DNA from: Pseudoflavonifractor phocaeensis
GTDB lineage: Bacteria; Bacillota; Clostridia; Oscillospirales; Oscillospiraceae
DNA: 64,000 nt
Assembly (NCBI RefSeq): GCF_021531815.1
Contig: NZ_JADYUM010000004.1
Span: forward strand, 62,001 to 126,000
Reading direction: 5' to 3'
How positions within the stretch are numbered: position 1 is the first letter of the stretch; every line of letters begins with the position of its first letter. The notes beneath the pieces are model-generated. The model saw nothing but the letters and a program-made list of their open reading frames with translations. It did no database searches and was not told where the DNA came from. This document shows positions 56,122-64,000 of this stretch, piece after piece. Both the position numbers and the translations under genes were made by a program.

Positions 56122-56286
56122 AAAACGGCAGTTGAAAAGAGAGAACATGAATGCTGGATCAGTGAGCAGGAGCGAATCGCCTCATTTCATGAAATGAGCG
56201 GTTATAAACGACACGATTACATCAATCACAGTTATTTCATTGCATTTCTACATTCGCTGCAGGAGCGAGGCTACAGATTTCAGTAA
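56118..56286 (+). pseudogene. Small gene broken by one extra A after its start
   Basis: ATG 56118 overlaps the preceding stop (ATGA). The sequence reads ATGAAAAACGG; as written the frame ends after five codons. With four A instead of five it would read MKTAVEKREHECWISEQERI and continue to an end of LHSLQERGYRFQ, 55 residues, stopping at 56284-56286 just before a terminator. The second frame is clearly protein-like and has no other start codon. So this is a frameshifted gene, a slippage site, or an assembly error in an A-run. Confidence 0.6.
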
Positions 56287-56292
56287 TGGCAT

Positions 56293-56330
56293 ATTACCCC
56301 TCTGGGACATCTCCAGAGGGGTAATTCTAT
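56293..56330 (+). terminator. Terminator of the repressor-protease operon
   Basis: A perfect 13-bp stem (56293-56305 with 56313-56325) with a 7-base loop, then TCTATTTA. Confidence 0.8.
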
Positions 56331-56339
56331 TTATGAGTA

Positions 56340-56575
56340 AGGATTATGTTTTCTAAACCCATAAATCATCTACAAAAAATGATGTAGGTTTCGGTATCAT
56401 GGAAACACCTCTCCAAGAATGATAAGCTAACCATGTATTTATTAGAATGATTCTCCCGATGGGAACTTGGTAAGCAGTGACGCCGATGGCCGGAAGGCTT
56501 CGGACAATCATGGGCATAGCCCACCAGAATGCACTTTGATTTGTTATGTACAAGTCGAAGTGCTCTTTTTTTGTT
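56340..56575 (+). ncRNA. Structured leader or small RNA ending in a terminator
   Basis: No gene is seen in these 240 bases. Helices include CATC/GATG, GTTTC/GAAAC (56392-56410 region), CCGA-GGCC/GGCT-TCGG with a GGAA tetraloop (about 56482-56503), TGGGC/GCCCA (about 56513-56525) and a 14-bp stem with two wobbles (56531-56544 with 56550-56563) followed by seven T (56566-56572). The terminator stands 57 bases before the ATG at 56630, so it could be a riboswitch-like attenuator for the recombination operon or a separate sRNA. It matches no riboswitch class that I could recognise. Confidence 0.5.
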
Positions 56576-56629
56576 CAAATTCCGGTGACGGATTTGAAAA
56601 TACATTTTTGGAAAGGTGGTTAACCACAA

Positions 56630-57781
56630 ATGACGGAAAGCAAGATTTATGCGGACAACTACAGCTGCACTTTTAAGGAGCCTGGAGAGTTTTTGGACTT
56701 TCTCAGGGACCGTAAGGAGCATAGTCAATGGCTGACAGCTCCTTCGAAAAGTTTGCAGTTGCAGTCCATCGAAAAGGACAGCGCTTTTGGTAACCTGTAT
56801 ATGCAGTTATATCAGCATAACGGGCGTGCCGAGATCTTGGCTGATACGATGGAGAACACAAGCATCATGCTCAGTGTGCATGGGCAGGAGTATCCCGTGC
56901 GATCCTGTGCCCTGAAGACCATTCTGGAACGAGCCAGAATCTCTGGACATGCATTGAACAAGGTATCTAAAGAAGTGTTTACGCAGATTCTGAACTACTG
57001 CCTGGGTGTGGCCTCTGGCGACAGCCTCATTAAGGTGGCAGATGAGAAGGTGTCTGCAGTACATGGCGGAGATCCCGATGACTATGCCGTGCTGGAAATG
57101 CTGCCGCTGTTCGAGAAAGTTCAGGACTATCTGGAGAGCGAGTTTCCTGGTTGTCATTTCATGACCGGAAGCTTCGACCACACACTGGCAATGGCAATTT
57201 GGAGCCTAGATGGGCAGTCTGACGAGCTGTTGGATACCTATCGTCGTGAACTGCTGGCAAAAGGCCTTGGAAACAAAGTGATTCGGCCTGGTCTGCGGTT
57301 TATGACTTCTGATGTGGGTGTCAGTGGCGCAAACCTGTATCCAATCCTGTTGGTTGGCAGCGCAAACAAGATTGTGCCCCTGGGATATCCCATCAAGACA
57401 GAACATAGCAACAGAGCCAATATGGATTACTTCGATGAGCAGCTTAGACTGCTCTATGCCCGCTTTGAGGATGCGATTGAGAAACAGACGAAGCTGATGC
57501 ACATCGATATCCAGTATCCCTATACTGCAATGCTGGGTGCCCTGAAGCGGGTTGGCGTGACGAAAAAGCTGAGCTATGAGGCGGCAGACATGTTCGCTGC
57601 GCAGAATGGCTTGGATCCGTGTACTGCCTACGAGGTGTTTCTGGCGATGACGGAAGTAATCTTTCTGGCCCAGTGCAATGGTGCCACTGCCGGTAGGATT
57701 GCTCAGCTGGAAGAGTATGTTGCGCGTGCGCTCAGCATCAACTGGCATGAGTATGATCGTCCTGGCGACTTCAAGTGGTGA
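56630..57781 (+). CDS. Conserved plasmid/phage-type protein, unassigned
   Basis: A 383-residue soluble protein. Segments such as ILERARISGHALNKVSKEVF, SGDSLIKVADEKVSAVHGGD and YAVLEMLPLFEKVQDYL recall the DUF932-like proteins that sit with recombination genes on plasmids and phages, but I am not certain of the family. GGAAAGGTGG precedes the ATG. It starts the rightward operon of YqaJ nuclease, RecD2, annealing protein and primase, and follows a probable transcription attenuator. Confidence 0.55.
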   Translation: MTESKIYADNYSCTFKEPGEFLDFLRDRKEHSQWLTAPSKSLQLQSIEKDSAFGNLYMQLYQHNGRAEILADTMENTSIMLSVHGQEYPVRSCALKTILERARISGHALNKVSKEVFTQILNYCLGVASGDSLIKVADEKVSAVHGGDPDDYAVLEMLPLFEKVQDYLESEFPGCHFMTGSFDHTLAMAIWSLDGQSDELLDTYRRELLAKGLGNKVIRPGLRFMTSDVGVSGANLYPILLVGSANKIVPLGYPIKTEHSNRANMDYFDEQLRLLYARFEDAIEKQTKLMHIDIQYPYTAMLGALKRVGVTKKLSYEAADMFAAQNGLDPCTAYEVFLAMTEVIFLAQCNGATAGRIAQLEEYVARALSINWHEYDRPGDFKW

Positions 57782-57786
57782 GCAGT

Positions 57787-57969
57787 ATGCCAACATACAG
57801 GATTCCGCTGACGTGGGAAGTATACGGACACGTCACAGTGACTGCACCAACCCGTGAAGACGCGATTGAATACGCACTTGGTCCCGACTGTTCCTTACCT
57901 GAAGGAGACTACGTGGATGATTCCGTGCGTGTGGATGACCTTGTAAATATTGTTGTTTTGGAGGAATGA
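57787..57969 (+). CDS. Small DpnD/PcfM-like protein (60 residues)
   Basis: A 60-residue acidic protein (PTYRIPLTWEVYGHVTVTAP, then TREDAIEYAL and YVDDSVRVDD) that resembles short DpnD/PcfM-like proteins of mobile elements. The start overlaps the end of the upstream gene region, and it ends three bases before the YqaJ gene. Function unknown. Confidence 0.6.
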   Translation: MPTYRIPLTWEVYGHVTVTAPTREDAIEYALGPDCSLPEGDYVDDSVRVDDLVNIVVLEE

Positions 57970-57972
57970 GTC

Positions 57973-59007
57973 ATGGCGCTGAATTTGAATTATAAACCTA
58001 ACGTTTTTGTGAAAACCGAGAATCTGCCTGAAGATGAGTGGCTGGAGTGGCGTCGTAAAGGTATCGGTGGCAGCGATGTTGCTGCCGCCCTGGGCCTGTC
58101 GCCGTATAGAACGATGCGTGAGCTGTACTACGATAAAATCGGCGTTGTGGCAGTCGAGGAGGGGGAGGACAAGTCCATTACCTTCCAGATCGGTCACCTG
58201 CTGGAAGACGTGGTTGCTCAGATCTTCGCTAAGAAGACGGGTCTGAGTGTCTACCGAGATCAGACCATGTATCAGCATCCTTTATATCCGTTCATGCTTG
58301 CGGATGTGGATCGTTTCATCCATATGCCTGATGGAACGACGGCAATTCTTGAGTGTAAAACGGCTCACTACGATACCCAGTATCTGTGGGCAAATGATGC
58401 TGTACCGCGCCATTACGAGATGCAGGTGCGTCACTACATGAGTGTCATGAACATTGATGTAGCGTACATTGCCTGCCTGTTCTCTAATAGTGAGAAGGAC
58501 TTTGTTTGGCGGAAGATCGAACGTGATCTGGACGAGGAAGAGAACACCATTATGCTGCTCCAGGACTTCTGGACTCGATATGTGTGTAATCGTGCTGAGC
58601 CGCCTCTGAATGAGAAGCCTGACATGGTGCTTGATGTTTTGCGCCGGTTCTATGGACCTGGTGATACTTCTGCACCTGCCGTATCTCTAGTCACTTCTTT
58701 TGTCCCTGTTCTGGAGCAGCTGCTTGTGATGAAGGCTGAGAAGTCTGATTTGGAGGGCAGAGTTCGAAAACTGGATGCACAGATCAAATCGGCATACGCA
58801 CCGATCGCTGAGCTCATGGGCCCTGCCTGCAGTGCTACCTGTGTCGATAAGGGCGTGACGTATAGCGTTACGTTCAATCCTCAGAGCAGGGAAGGCATTA
58901 CGAAGGACAAGCTCTCTGCGCTGAAGGCACAGTATCCGGACATCTATGATGAGTTCGTAGATACGACTGAGTGGCGCACATTTAAGTTGACGAAATCTCA
59001 AAACTGA
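57973..59007 (+). CDS. YqaJ-like viral recombinase (lambda-type exonuclease)
   Basis: A 344-residue protein with the YqaJ nuclease domain in its first 200 residues: EWRRKGIGGSDVAAALGLSPY (about 25), LADVDRF (about 110, catalytic aspartate) and AILECKTAH (about 123, ExK motif), then YEMQVRHYM. The C-terminal third is a coiled coil (EKSDLEGRVRKLDAQIKSAY) and a small beta domain. Such enzymes resect double-stranded DNA 5'-3' and work with a single-strand annealing protein, here possibly the product of 61646-62413. Confidence 0.9.
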   Translation: MALNLNYKPNVFVKTENLPEDEWLEWRRKGIGGSDVAAALGLSPYRTMRELYYDKIGVVAVEEGEDKSITFQIGHLLEDVVAQIFAKKTGLSVYRDQTMYQHPLYPFMLADVDRFIHMPDGTTAILECKTAHYDTQYLWANDAVPRHYEMQVRHYMSVMNIDVAYIACLFSNSEKDFVWRKIERDLDEEENTIMLLQDFWTRYVCNRAEPPLNEKPDMVLDVLRRFYGPGDTSAPAVSLVTSFVPVLEQLLVMKAEKSDLEGRVRKLDAQIKSAYAPIAELMGPACSATCVDKGVTYSVTFNPQSREGITKDKLSALKAQYPDIYDEFVDTTEWRTFKLTKSQN

Positions 59008-59019
59008 AGGGAGGCACAT

Positions 59020-59385
59020 ATGATGCCGCTTACCTACGTTTGTTCTCCACTCTCCGCACCTACACGTGCGGAGATGCTGGCAAATGCGGCGAAGGCTTGT
59101 ACCTACTCGGCATGGGCAGAGAAGGAATTTGGCGGTCGTGCTGTTGCTCCTCACGCCTATCTTCCGTATTTACTGGATGATAGGAATCCTGCGGAGCGAG
59201 CATTGGCCCTGGAATTTGATTTGAAACTTCTGGCCATGTGTGAGCGCATTGTGGTGTACGGAACACGTATCTCGTCTGGCATGAAAGGGGAGATTGAAAA
59301 CGCACAACGCCTCGGTATTCCTGTGATCTACAGACAGGATACAGTAGCTTCGCAGAAGCCTGGAGGTGAGAAAAATGCTGTGTAA
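59020..59385 (+). CDS. DUF4406/SLOG-like nucleotide-binding protein
   Basis: A 121-residue protein resembling DUF4406/DUF7768-type Rossmann-like proteins related to nucleoside 2-deoxyribosyltransferases and SLOG domains: TYVCSPLSAPTRAEMLANAA, HAYLPYLLDD, ERIVVYGTRISSGMKGEI. Two adjacent ATG codons (59020, 59023) follow GGGAGG. The 3' end overlaps the recD2 start. Such genes are common on phages and plasmids; a role in nucleotide metabolism or signalling is likely. Confidence 0.7.
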   Translation: MMPLTYVCSPLSAPTRAEMLANAAKACTYSAWAEKEFGGRAVAPHAYLPYLLDDRNPAERALALEFDLKLLAMCERIVVYGTRISSGMKGEIENAQRLGIPVIYRQDTVASQKPGGEKNAV

Positions 59386-61588
59386 ATTTGAACGCTCCAT
59401 CTTTCAGTCGGCAAATGGATACTGCGTGTTTGCCTATAACACAAAAGATGAGAGTGTTCCGGTAGCTGCCAGAAGTACGCAATACCATCGTGATAAGAAG
59501 ATTCATATTACTGCTGTCGGCTATAACTTACCTGCAACTGACGCCATTGACGTCGATCTGCAGGGCAAGTGGCAGCCTTCCAAGTACGGGATGCAGCTGA
59601 TAGTCGAAAGTTTTGAGCAGATGCTGCCACAGGATACGAATGGTATCGTTGCCTATCTGAGTTCCGGACTGATCAAGGGAATTGGCCCGGAGACAGCGAA
59701 AGCCATTGTAGCACGATTTGGCAGCAGCACACTGGATGTGATGGAGAACGATCCTGAGCAGCTGCTGGCGGTAAAGGGCATTGCGCGTACGAAACTGAAA
59801 AAGATCATTGCCAGTTACTCGGAAACAAGAAAGCTCCGGGAATTAACGGCTTATCTGGCTCCTTACGGGGTTTCCATGAAAAAGATTGCGAAGATCCAGG
59901 AGACCTTTGAGGATAACAGTCTTCGTGTCGTTCAAAGCGATCCGTTCCAGCTATGCAGGATCCGTGGCTTTGGTTTTCTAACGGTGGATGAAATTGCGAG
60001 AAAAACAAAGGTCAGTCTCAGAAACCCTTTGCGATATGCCGGTGCCATTCATTACTGTCTGGAAGAAGCTCGCTCCAATGGGCATCTTTTTCTTCCGCAT
60101 GATGAACTCGTTGATAAGTGCTATGAACTTCTTAATCGTGAGTGCGAAGGGGAAGTGGTGCCCATGTACGATGTAACCGGCGCAGTCAGTCAGGAAGTGA
60201 AGGCAAAACAAATATACAACGAGAATGGACGCATCTACTTGTCGTTTGAACGCTTATGTGAAGTGAAGACGGCAAAGCGGATTGTGTCCATGTTGCTATC
60301 TGAGGGGATGCCAATGGTTTCTGACCTGTCGAAGCAGATTGCACTTACCGAAAGTAATCTGCCACATCCACTGGCTCCATCTCAGAGAGAGGCAGTTAAG
60401 CTATGTTTGTCGCATCCGTGTTCAATCATGACTGGTGGCCCTGGTGTGGGTAAGACAACAACGCTAAAGGCAATTCTGGAGATTTATCATCGTGTTTTCC
60501 CGGATCATGAGATCCTACTTGCGGCCCCTACAGGGAAGGCAAGCAGGCGAATGAGTGAACAGACCGGCTTTCCGGCATCTACACTTCATTCCGCCATGGG
60601 AATTCTCAGCGACGATGACATTGAAACGAATGGGCCTGAGTTCTTATCGGCTGATTTTGTTGTCGTTGATGAGTGCAGCATGGTCGATATGCGGCTCGCT
60701 TACGCACTTTTTGAACGACTGAAACCTGGAGTCAAGCTCTTGTTTGTCGGCGATCCTGACCAGTTACCTGCAGTCGGCGCTGGCAATGTGCTGCGTGAAA
60801 TGATACGTAGTGGCATTGTGCCTACGGCAGTTCTGGATACGGTCTTCCGGCAGGCAAGCAATAGCCGGATAGCCTTGAACGCTTATGCTGTCAATCATAA
60901 TGACACGAAGCTTCTTTATGGTGACGACTTCCTGATGCAGGATGTACAGACAAGCGAAGACGCTGCAGATCTTGTCATGAAGTGCTTCTTTGACGAAGTC
61001 ACTCAACATGGGATTGAGAATGTACAGATCCTATCTCCGTTCAGGAGGCGGGGTGCTGTCTGTGCGGATAACCTGAATATTGCAATTCGTGAAATGATTA
61101 ATCCCAAGCGAAGTGGTGTCAATGAGCTGAAATGTGGCACTAAAGTGTTCCGTGAAGGAGATCGGATTATCCAGACACGAAACTGTGATGGTGTATCAAA
61201 CGGTGACGTTGGTGTGATTACGCGAATCTATCTGGATGAAGATGGTGAGCAGCTGATCGATATCAAGCTCTTAGATGGCCGTGAGTTAGTCTACACGGTT
61301 GACAAGATGGAGAATATCGACCTCTCTTACTGTATTTCGATCCATAAGAGTCAGGGCGCAGAGTTCCCGGTCGTTATCATTCCAATTATGAAAGAGCATT
61401 ACATCATGCTTAGAAGGAACCTTTTGTACACTGCGATCTCCAGAGCAAAAGCGAAGGTGATTCTCATTGGACATAGACAAGCTGTGTTTACTGCAATTCA
61501 TAAAAATGATGTTGATAAACGAAATACCGTCCTTGCTGATCGGATCACAGTCTATTACGAGCGTGAAACGCAGAAAAGAGCGGTATAA
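59375..61588 (+). CDS. recD2: RecD2-like SF1B helicase
   Basis: A protein of 737 residues of the RecD2/TraA type. An N-terminal OB-like and helix-hairpin-helix region (LSSGLIKGIGPETAKAIVARFG, PEQLLAVKGIARTKLKKI) is followed by Walker A MTGGPGVGKTTTLKA (about 351), VVDECSMVD (about 430), VGDPDQLPAVGAGNVL (about 455) and the C-terminal SIHKSQGAEFPVV and YTAISRAK motifs. ATG 59375 follows GGAGGTGAG. RecD2 unwinds DNA 5'-3' and acts in repair; plasmid copies may serve replication or transfer. Confidence 0.93.
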   Translation: MLCKFERSIFQSANGYCVFAYNTKDESVPVAARSTQYHRDKKIHITAVGYNLPATDAIDVDLQGKWQPSKYGMQLIVESFEQMLPQDTNGIVAYLSSGLIKGIGPETAKAIVARFGSSTLDVMENDPEQLLAVKGIARTKLKKIIASYSETRKLRELTAYLAPYGVSMKKIAKIQETFEDNSLRVVQSDPFQLCRIRGFGFLTVDEIARKTKVSLRNPLRYAGAIHYCLEEARSNGHLFLPHDELVDKCYELLNRECEGEVVPMYDVTGAVSQEVKAKQIYNENGRIYLSFERLCEVKTAKRIVSMLLSEGMPMVSDLSKQIALTESNLPHPLAPSQREAVKLCLSHPCSIMTGGPGVGKTTTLKAILEIYHRVFPDHEILLAAPTGKASRRMSEQTGFPASTLHSAMGILSDDDIETNGPEFLSADFVVVDECSMVDMRLAYALFERLKPGVKLLFVGDPDQLPAVGAGNVLREMIRSGIVPTAVLDTVFRQASNSRIALNAYAVNHNDTKLLYGDDFLMQDVQTSEDAADLVMKCFFDEVTQHGIENVQILSPFRRRGAVCADNLNIAIREMINPKRSGVNELKCGTKVFREGDRIIQTRNCDGVSNGDVGVITRIYLDEDGEQLIDIKLLDGRELVYTVDKMENIDLSYCISIHKSQGAEFPVVIIPIMKEHYIMLRRNLLYTAISRAKAKVILIGHRQAVFTAIHKNDVDKRNTVLADRITVYYERETQKRAV

Positions 61589-61596
61589 CGAACCGT

Positions 61597-61621
61597 GGCA
61601 TGGGAGAGTTTCTCCCATGCC
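61597..61621 (+). terminator. Hairpin between recD2 and the annealing-like gene
   Basis: A perfect 11-bp stem (61597-61607 with 61611-61621) with a 3-base loop and no U-run after it. It may be a partial terminator or an RNA stability element setting the ratio of the flanking genes. Confidence 0.45.
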
Positions 61622-61645
61622 CGGAATGATTGGAGGATTTATTAA

Positions 61646-62413
61646 ATGACGGAAAATACCATGAAAAGCATTCCCAGCATCAATACGGTGGATGGCTTCA
61701 ACCCTGCAGAATTTACTCGTGAGCTTCCCAATGAGGATGGAACTCTGAGCCTGTATCTGGACGTCAAGTATCGGATGCTCTGGTTCCGACTTCATAGGCC
61801 CAACGGAAAGATCGACACAGAAATCATCCACGTTGATGAGAAGTCCGCTGTAGTCAGCTGCAAGCTCTATTCTGATCGAGGTGATCCTGCTAATCAGTAT
61901 CTGGCAAAATCCTGTGCTCAGCGTTTCGTAAGCCAGGAAAAGTATGGCGATCGTTACCTTGAAATCGCGGAGACTGCTGCAATCGGTCGTGTTCTTGCAG
62001 CCGCTGGCTATGGAACTCAGTTCTGTGGCGCTACGGATATGCTCAGCGGTATTATCGCTGATGCTCCGGTAGATATGACTGCTATAGAAGACGCTGCAAC
62101 GGCCCCTGTAGAGGCCAGCAGCCGCGTTATTCATCAGGTGAGACCTACGTCTCAGCCTAGCGAAGAGAAGCCTGTAGCCCCGAATAAACGTGAAATGACG
62201 ACCCTTGAAGACTACCTCAACGGCATGACGTTGGAGGATGCGAAAAACGTTGTCGTGGATGTCGGAAGATATTCCGGTACCAGGCTTGGTGAGATTGTTA
62301 TGAGCAATCCGAAGGACCTGGATTGGTACGTGAAGTATTATGCTGGTAAGAACTTGGCATTGAAGGCGGGAGCGATCCTTCTGATGGAGGCAGCTACTGC
62401 TAAGGCGAGCTGA
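61646..62413 (+). CDS. Putative single-strand annealing or ssDNA-binding protein
   Basis: A 255-residue protein. The segment AQRFVSQEKYGDRYLEIAETAAIGRVLAAAGYGTQF (quoted in part: ETAAIGRVLAAAGYG, about 112-126) resembles the signature of ERF/Rad52-like annealing proteins of phages and plasmids. The first 100 residues are beta-rich (SLYLDVKYRMLWFRLHRPNG). A proline-rich linker (about 165-185) leads to a C-terminal helical tail (TLEDYLNGMTLEDAKNVVVD). GGAGG precedes the ATG. It lies between RecD2 and the primase and in the same operon as a YqaJ nuclease, the expected partner. Confidence 0.6.
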   Translation: MTENTMKSIPSINTVDGFNPAEFTRELPNEDGTLSLYLDVKYRMLWFRLHRPNGKIDTEIIHVDEKSAVVSCKLYSDRGDPANQYLAKSCAQRFVSQEKYGDRYLEIAETAAIGRVLAAAGYGTQFCGATDMLSGIIADAPVDMTAIEDAATAPVEASSRVIHQVRPTSQPSEEKPVAPNKREMTTLEDYLNGMTLEDAKNVVVDVGRYSGTRLGEIVMSNPKDLDWYVKYYAGKNLALKAGAILLMEAATAKAS

Positions 62414-62444
62414 TGCAAGCCCTGCAGATTGGAGGTGAAGTAAA

Positions 62445-63548
62445 ATGGGCATTGATCATAATCTGCCGTTCAGCATTGGGGATGTTGTAGAACTCCTGGG
62501 AATCAAGGTAGTTCGAAACACCGGTACCCAGCTGCATTGCAGATGTCCATTTTGCGATGATAAGAAGGCACATCTGAATGTGAGATTGAACAAGAACGTC
62601 TTTCGCTGCAATCGCTGTGGCAAAGGCGGTGGCATTCTTCACCTTTATGCTGCAGCGCATGACGTTTCTCTGAATATGGCATACGAAGAACTGTGCCGGG
62701 TTTATCAGGCAGATAATCGACCAGTGCAAAAACCTCTCAGTACGCCAACAATTATTCAGCCGGAAATGCCAATTGCATCGAGTGCTGTACGAAACAACAC
62801 CTATAGTAATCTGCTTTCCATGCTTTCATTAGGTGCAAATCATCGGGAGTCCCTGCTTTTGCGGGGACTCTCAGGTGAGGATATTGTCAGGCTCGGGTAC
62901 AAAACGACTCCCGCAGTCAGAGCACCGAAAATCGTAACACAATTGCTGGAACGAGGTTGTGAACTTCAAGGTGTTCCTGGTTTCTATTGCGATAGCGATT
63001 CTGGTCGCTGGAAGCTTGATATCAGAGGGTCTGGCATCATGCTGCCGGATAGAAACAGCAATGGGGAGATTGAAGCAATCCAGATCCGACTGGACAAAGT
63101 CTATAAGTCGAAGTTCAACAATTTGACGAGCGTTGACCAGTACTATGGAACGAGCGCTGCCTGTTGCCCACACTTTGTTGGCGTTACTGATGGCATAGAG
63201 TCGGTTTATCTGACAGAAGGCGTTATGAAGGCCGACATTGCCCACCACCTTTCTGCAGAACTCGGGTGCCCCAGACCTTTTGTAGGCCTTACCGGAGTTG
63301 GTAACATAAATCAATTTCTCAGGGCGCTGGATGAGTTGGACAGAATGGGCGTTAGAAAGATCATGGTGGCATTTGATATGGATGCTATGGTGAATGATAG
63401 TGTTCGGAAAGCTAAGGATCGGGTTATGGAAACGGGCTGTGATGCCGGATTTGATATGACGCCGATTACATGGGATCCGCAATACAAAGGAATTGATGAC
63501 CTGCTATATGCCGCAAAGAAAAAACGGCTATTTCGTTTGGAGGAATGA
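62445..63548 (+). CDS. Plasmid/phage-type DNA primase (zinc finger plus Toprim-like)
   Basis: A 367-residue protein. A CHC2-type zinc finger at about 34-63 (CRCPFCDDKKAHLNVRL, then FRCNRCGKGGGIL) is followed by a linker and a Toprim-like DUF3854 domain: SVYLTEGVMKADIAHHL (glutamate near 258) and KIMVAFDMDAMVND (DxD near 312). It would make RNA primers for element replication. GGAGGTG precedes the ATG. Confidence 0.88.
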   Translation: MGIDHNLPFSIGDVVELLGIKVVRNTGTQLHCRCPFCDDKKAHLNVRLNKNVFRCNRCGKGGGILHLYAAAHDVSLNMAYEELCRVYQADNRPVQKPLSTPTIIQPEMPIASSAVRNNTYSNLLSMLSLGANHRESLLLRGLSGEDIVRLGYKTTPAVRAPKIVTQLLERGCELQGVPGFYCDSDSGRWKLDIRGSGIMLPDRNSNGEIEAIQIRLDKVYKSKFNNLTSVDQYYGTSAACCPHFVGVTDGIESVYLTEGVMKADIAHHLSAELGCPRPFVGLTGVGNINQFLRALDELDRMGVRKIMVAFDMDAMVNDSVRKAKDRVMETGCDAGFDMTPITWDPQYKGIDDLLYAAKKKRLFRLEE

Positions 63549-63549
63549 A

Positions 63550-63702
63550 ATGAGCGTTGATTTTTACTATTCAGATCTGCGTCCTGATGCTCAGGAGCGA
63601 TTTCTGAAAGCGCAGGGGATAACAGATCCAAAAGAAGGGAACTTCGACATGGATATTGTTCCTCTGTTCACTGTTGAAGATATGAATACGGAGGGATGCT
63701 GA
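63550..63702 (+). CDS. Small hypothetical protein (50 residues)
   Basis: The frame begins MSVDFYYSDLRPDAQERFLK and is short and acidic. GGAGG lies 8 bases before ATG 63550, which nearly abuts the primase stop. It ends one base before the next ATG. Similar short proteins accompany primase genes on clostridial elements, without a known function. Confidence 0.6.
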   Translation: MSVDFYYSDLRPDAQERFLKAQGITDPKEGNFDMDIVPLFTVEDMNTEGC

Positions 63703-63921
63703 ATGGATGAAGTGAAGCACAATCGCTTTGTAAAAGTCGTTGAGAAACGAATGGAAGTTCTTATCAACGATTTCTATAAGCTCGGAAATTGCGCATCCAG
63801 AGTGTCTTATGATTACACAGAGGATGAAGTGAACGTGATTCTTAATGAATTGGAGAACCAGATTACAATTCTTAAAGAACGCTTCGCCGGTCGTAAGCGA
63901 TTCACTTTAGGGCCTGACTAA
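63703..63921 (+). CDS. Small hypothetical protein (72 residues)
   Basis: A helical protein (MDEVKHNRFVKVVEKRMEVL, NCASRVSYDYTEDEVNVILN) that begins directly after the preceding stop (TGAATG) and is served by GGAGG there. Composition suggests a small helical bundle. Function unknown. Confidence 0.6.
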   Translation: MDEVKHNRFVKVVEKRMEVLINDFYKLGNCASRVSYDYTEDEVNVILNELENQITILKERFAGRKRFTLGPD

Positions 63922-63941
63922 TAAAGGAGGGAAGACAGCAT

Positions 63942-64000
63942 ATGATGATACCGAATGAACTTTCTGCTAAATTCAATACGTTGGAGGGCAGAAAGCAGAT
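63942..64000 (+). CDS. Start of a further gene, cut by the window edge
   Basis: AAAGGAGGG precedes ATG 63942 (a second ATG follows directly). Only about 19 codons are visible (MMIPNELSAKFNTLEGRKQ), too few to identify the product. Same operon as the primase. Confidence 0.55.
   Translation, partial: MMIPNELSAKFNTLEGRKQ

Noticed and set aside
56353-56553. Minus-strand frame of 66 codons across the structured leader
   Set aside because: No ribosome site and it overlaps a terminator-bearing structured RNA on the plus strand.

Overview
The window looks like part of a large plasmid or similar extrachromosomal element from a low-to-mid GC Gram-positive gut bacterium (Clostridia, probably the Oscillospiraceae/Lachnospiraceae range). 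The evidence is strong GGAGG ribosome binding sites, ATG/GTG/TTG starts, intrinsic terminators, an actin-type (ParM-like) segregation ATPase with a small partner, a serine resolvase, a plasmid-type primase, RecD2 and a YqaJ nuclease. No phage structural genes, rRNA or relaxase were seen. Taxonomy is an inference from style and protein families.

Layout. (1) 1-6967: a truncated DUF262 (restriction-like) gene, then an ADP-ribose/nucleotide cluster: macro-domain protein, VWA protein, ADP-ribosylglycohydrolase, an SseB-HD fusion and a CoiA-like protein. (2) 7053-24893: a small XRE regulator followed by a five-gene DISARM-like array: SNF2 helicase, giant adenine methyltransferase, PD-(D/E)XK-like protein, a 2103-residue DrmA/DrmB-like helicase with a C-terminal nuclease-like domain, and a RelE-UvrD fusion. 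(3) 24933-28804 (minus): membrane proteins, an EcsC-family protein and a DEDDh exonuclease. (4) 28978-31398: XRE regulator and a UvrX-like polymerase with YolD. (5) 31408-35258 (minus): two WYL regulators and small proteins.

(6) 35400-43570 is the most striking part. It carries a tandem array of eight structured RNAs, six sharing an AACAGCAA motif inside a closing stem and several enclosing tRNA-like cores. A Ro60-like (TROVE/DUF2828 plus VWA) protein, the RNA ligase RtcB, a small acidic protein, an RlaP-like nucleotidyltransferase and a CCA-adding enzyme follow. I read this as an RNA repair / Y-RNA ribonucleoprotein locus. (7) 43690-44366: a candidate sRNA and six ordinary tRNA genes on the minus strand (Glu-TTC, Glu-CTC, Trp, Gln-CTG, Ser-GCT, Tyr). 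(8) 44395-49149: small regulators, small proteins and two metallophosphoesterases.

(9) 49214-52895: resolvase, parM with a parR-like partner, a sigma-like factor and an ArpU-like protein. (10) 52917-56325: an S24-like protein and DinB, divergent from an XRE repressor and ImmA/IrrE protease, with seven 10-bp-phased AACTTC repeats between them; this is probably a damage-inducible switch. (11) 56340-64000: structured leader RNA, then recombination/replication genes (YqaJ nuclease, RecD2, annealing-like protein, primase).

An inverted-repeat motif TGTMC-N8-GGACA recurs at four or more promoter regions spread over the window, suggesting an element-wide regulon.
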